Shown: positions 18,917-19,102 of the stretch, one piece after another
Position numbering within the stretch: position 1 is the stretch's first letter
Layout: each line of letters starts with the position of its first letter
DNA from: Paraglomus occultum
Taxonomy: Eukaryota > Glomeromycota > Glomeromycetes > Paraglomerales > Paraglomeraceae
DNA length: 19,102 nucleotides
NCBI GenBank assembly: GCA_910592205.1
Contig: CAJVPJ010000683.1
Coordinates: 1 to 19,102, forward strand
Direction: 5' to 3'
Notes under the pieces: generated by a model
Seen by the model: only the letters and a program-made list of their open reading frames with translations
What the model was told of the DNA's origin: nothing
Databases searched by the model: none
Made by a program: the position numbers and the translations under genes

Positions 18917-19063
18917 ATGAGTTCACTAGTGCCTGTTCAATTTACTATTGACTATATCAACAAATGTCCAGGTGCTACTGCAGAAGACATCAAAAATGCG
19001 TACAGTCAACTGCCTATAATTCGACCCCCTTTAATTCGATTTTCCGATAATTCGAACGTTTAG
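18917..19063 (+). pseudogene. Start of an ORF interrupted by a pogo/Tigger-like terminus, unidentified
   Basis: The ATG at 18917 follows ACAAC and opens VPVQFTIDYINKCPGATAED and a short continuation to AY, about 29 residues with normal protein character. At 19001-19002 a TA is followed by sequence like a pogo-type terminal repeat. The rest of the frame, to the TAG at 19061-19063, is then transposon sequence and not gene sequence. The host gene would be disrupted. Alternatively the GTACAG at 19000-19005 could act as a splice donor, so that the element sits inside an intron. I do not recognise the protein. Confidence 0.4.
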
Positions 19064-19102
19064 AGCGGGACCCGATTATCCATATTGTATTCCTTCCTCT
19101 TA
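19003..19102. mobile_element. Left terminus of a pogo/Tigger-like DNA transposon (Tc1/mariner superfamily), cut by window end
   Basis: After TA at 19001-19002 the sequence begins CAGTCAACTGCCTATAATTCG. This resembles pogo-type terminal repeats, which in the families I know begin CAGT and contain TATAATTCG and insert at TA. AATTCGA then recurs at 19018-19024, 19033-19039 and 19049-19055, spaced 15-16 bp, like subterminal transposase-binding repeats. The opposite end and any transposase gene lie beyond the window, so autonomy and full boundaries are unknown. Confidence 0.55.

Noticed and set aside
1-19102. CRISPR array, tRNA, rRNA or a new multi-gene defence-type cluster
   Set aside because: No spaced identical repeats, no tRNA-like B box with matching arms and no functionally linked gene neighbourhood was seen.

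Overview
The window looks like nuclear DNA of a filamentous, early-diverging fungus. The evidence is AT-rich intergenic DNA, many short GT-AG introns (about 57-180 nt) with GTAAGT/GTATGT-type donors, a fungal-type single-chain glycogen debranching enzyme and clathrin light chain, an F-box/leucine-rich protein, and decayed DNA-transposon remnants. A member of Mucoromycota, possibly an arbuscular mycorrhizal fungus, is my best guess. That placement is inference; no rRNA or other marker is present.

Layout. (1) 1-1293, minus: remnant of a DUF7869-type transposon protein with two frame breaks and an in-frame stop, running off the left edge. (2) 1300-3235: gene-poor, with a 35-bp tandem duplication, a GC-rich minisatellite with long G and T runs (about 1801-1989) and a GC-richer island that resembles a broken coding fragment (2048-2376). 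(3) 3296-4798, minus: single-exon F-box/LRR-like protein. (4) 5608-12215, minus: a 17-exon glycogen debranching enzyme gene, rebuilt exon by exon with consistent splice phases (about 1729 aa). It carries an unusual Lys/Ala/Glu-rich insertion in its transferase half. (5) 12216-13617: divergent intergenic region holding an orphan open frame and a TCACGTGA box. (6) 13618-14632, plus: clathrin light chain in four exons (242 aa). (7) 15183-16262, minus: a Gln/Pro-rich protein with two RING-type zinc-binding motifs. (8) 16263-18916: long gene-poor AT-rich stretch with a small basic ORF and a broken ORF ending in a nuclear-localisation-like motif. (9) 18917-19102, plus: the start of an open frame that is entered at 19003 by what looks like the left terminal repeat of a pogo/Tigger-type transposon, which continues beyond the window.

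The genes do not form a pathway or cluster. They are independent housekeeping or regulatory genes: glycogen breakdown, vesicle coat, and two probable ubiquitin-ligase components. I found no CRISPR array, rRNA, tRNA, phage or toxin module, and no convincing new multi-gene system. The most interesting points are the debranching-enzyme insertion, the pogo-like terminus inside an ORF, and several orphan coding-like fragments.
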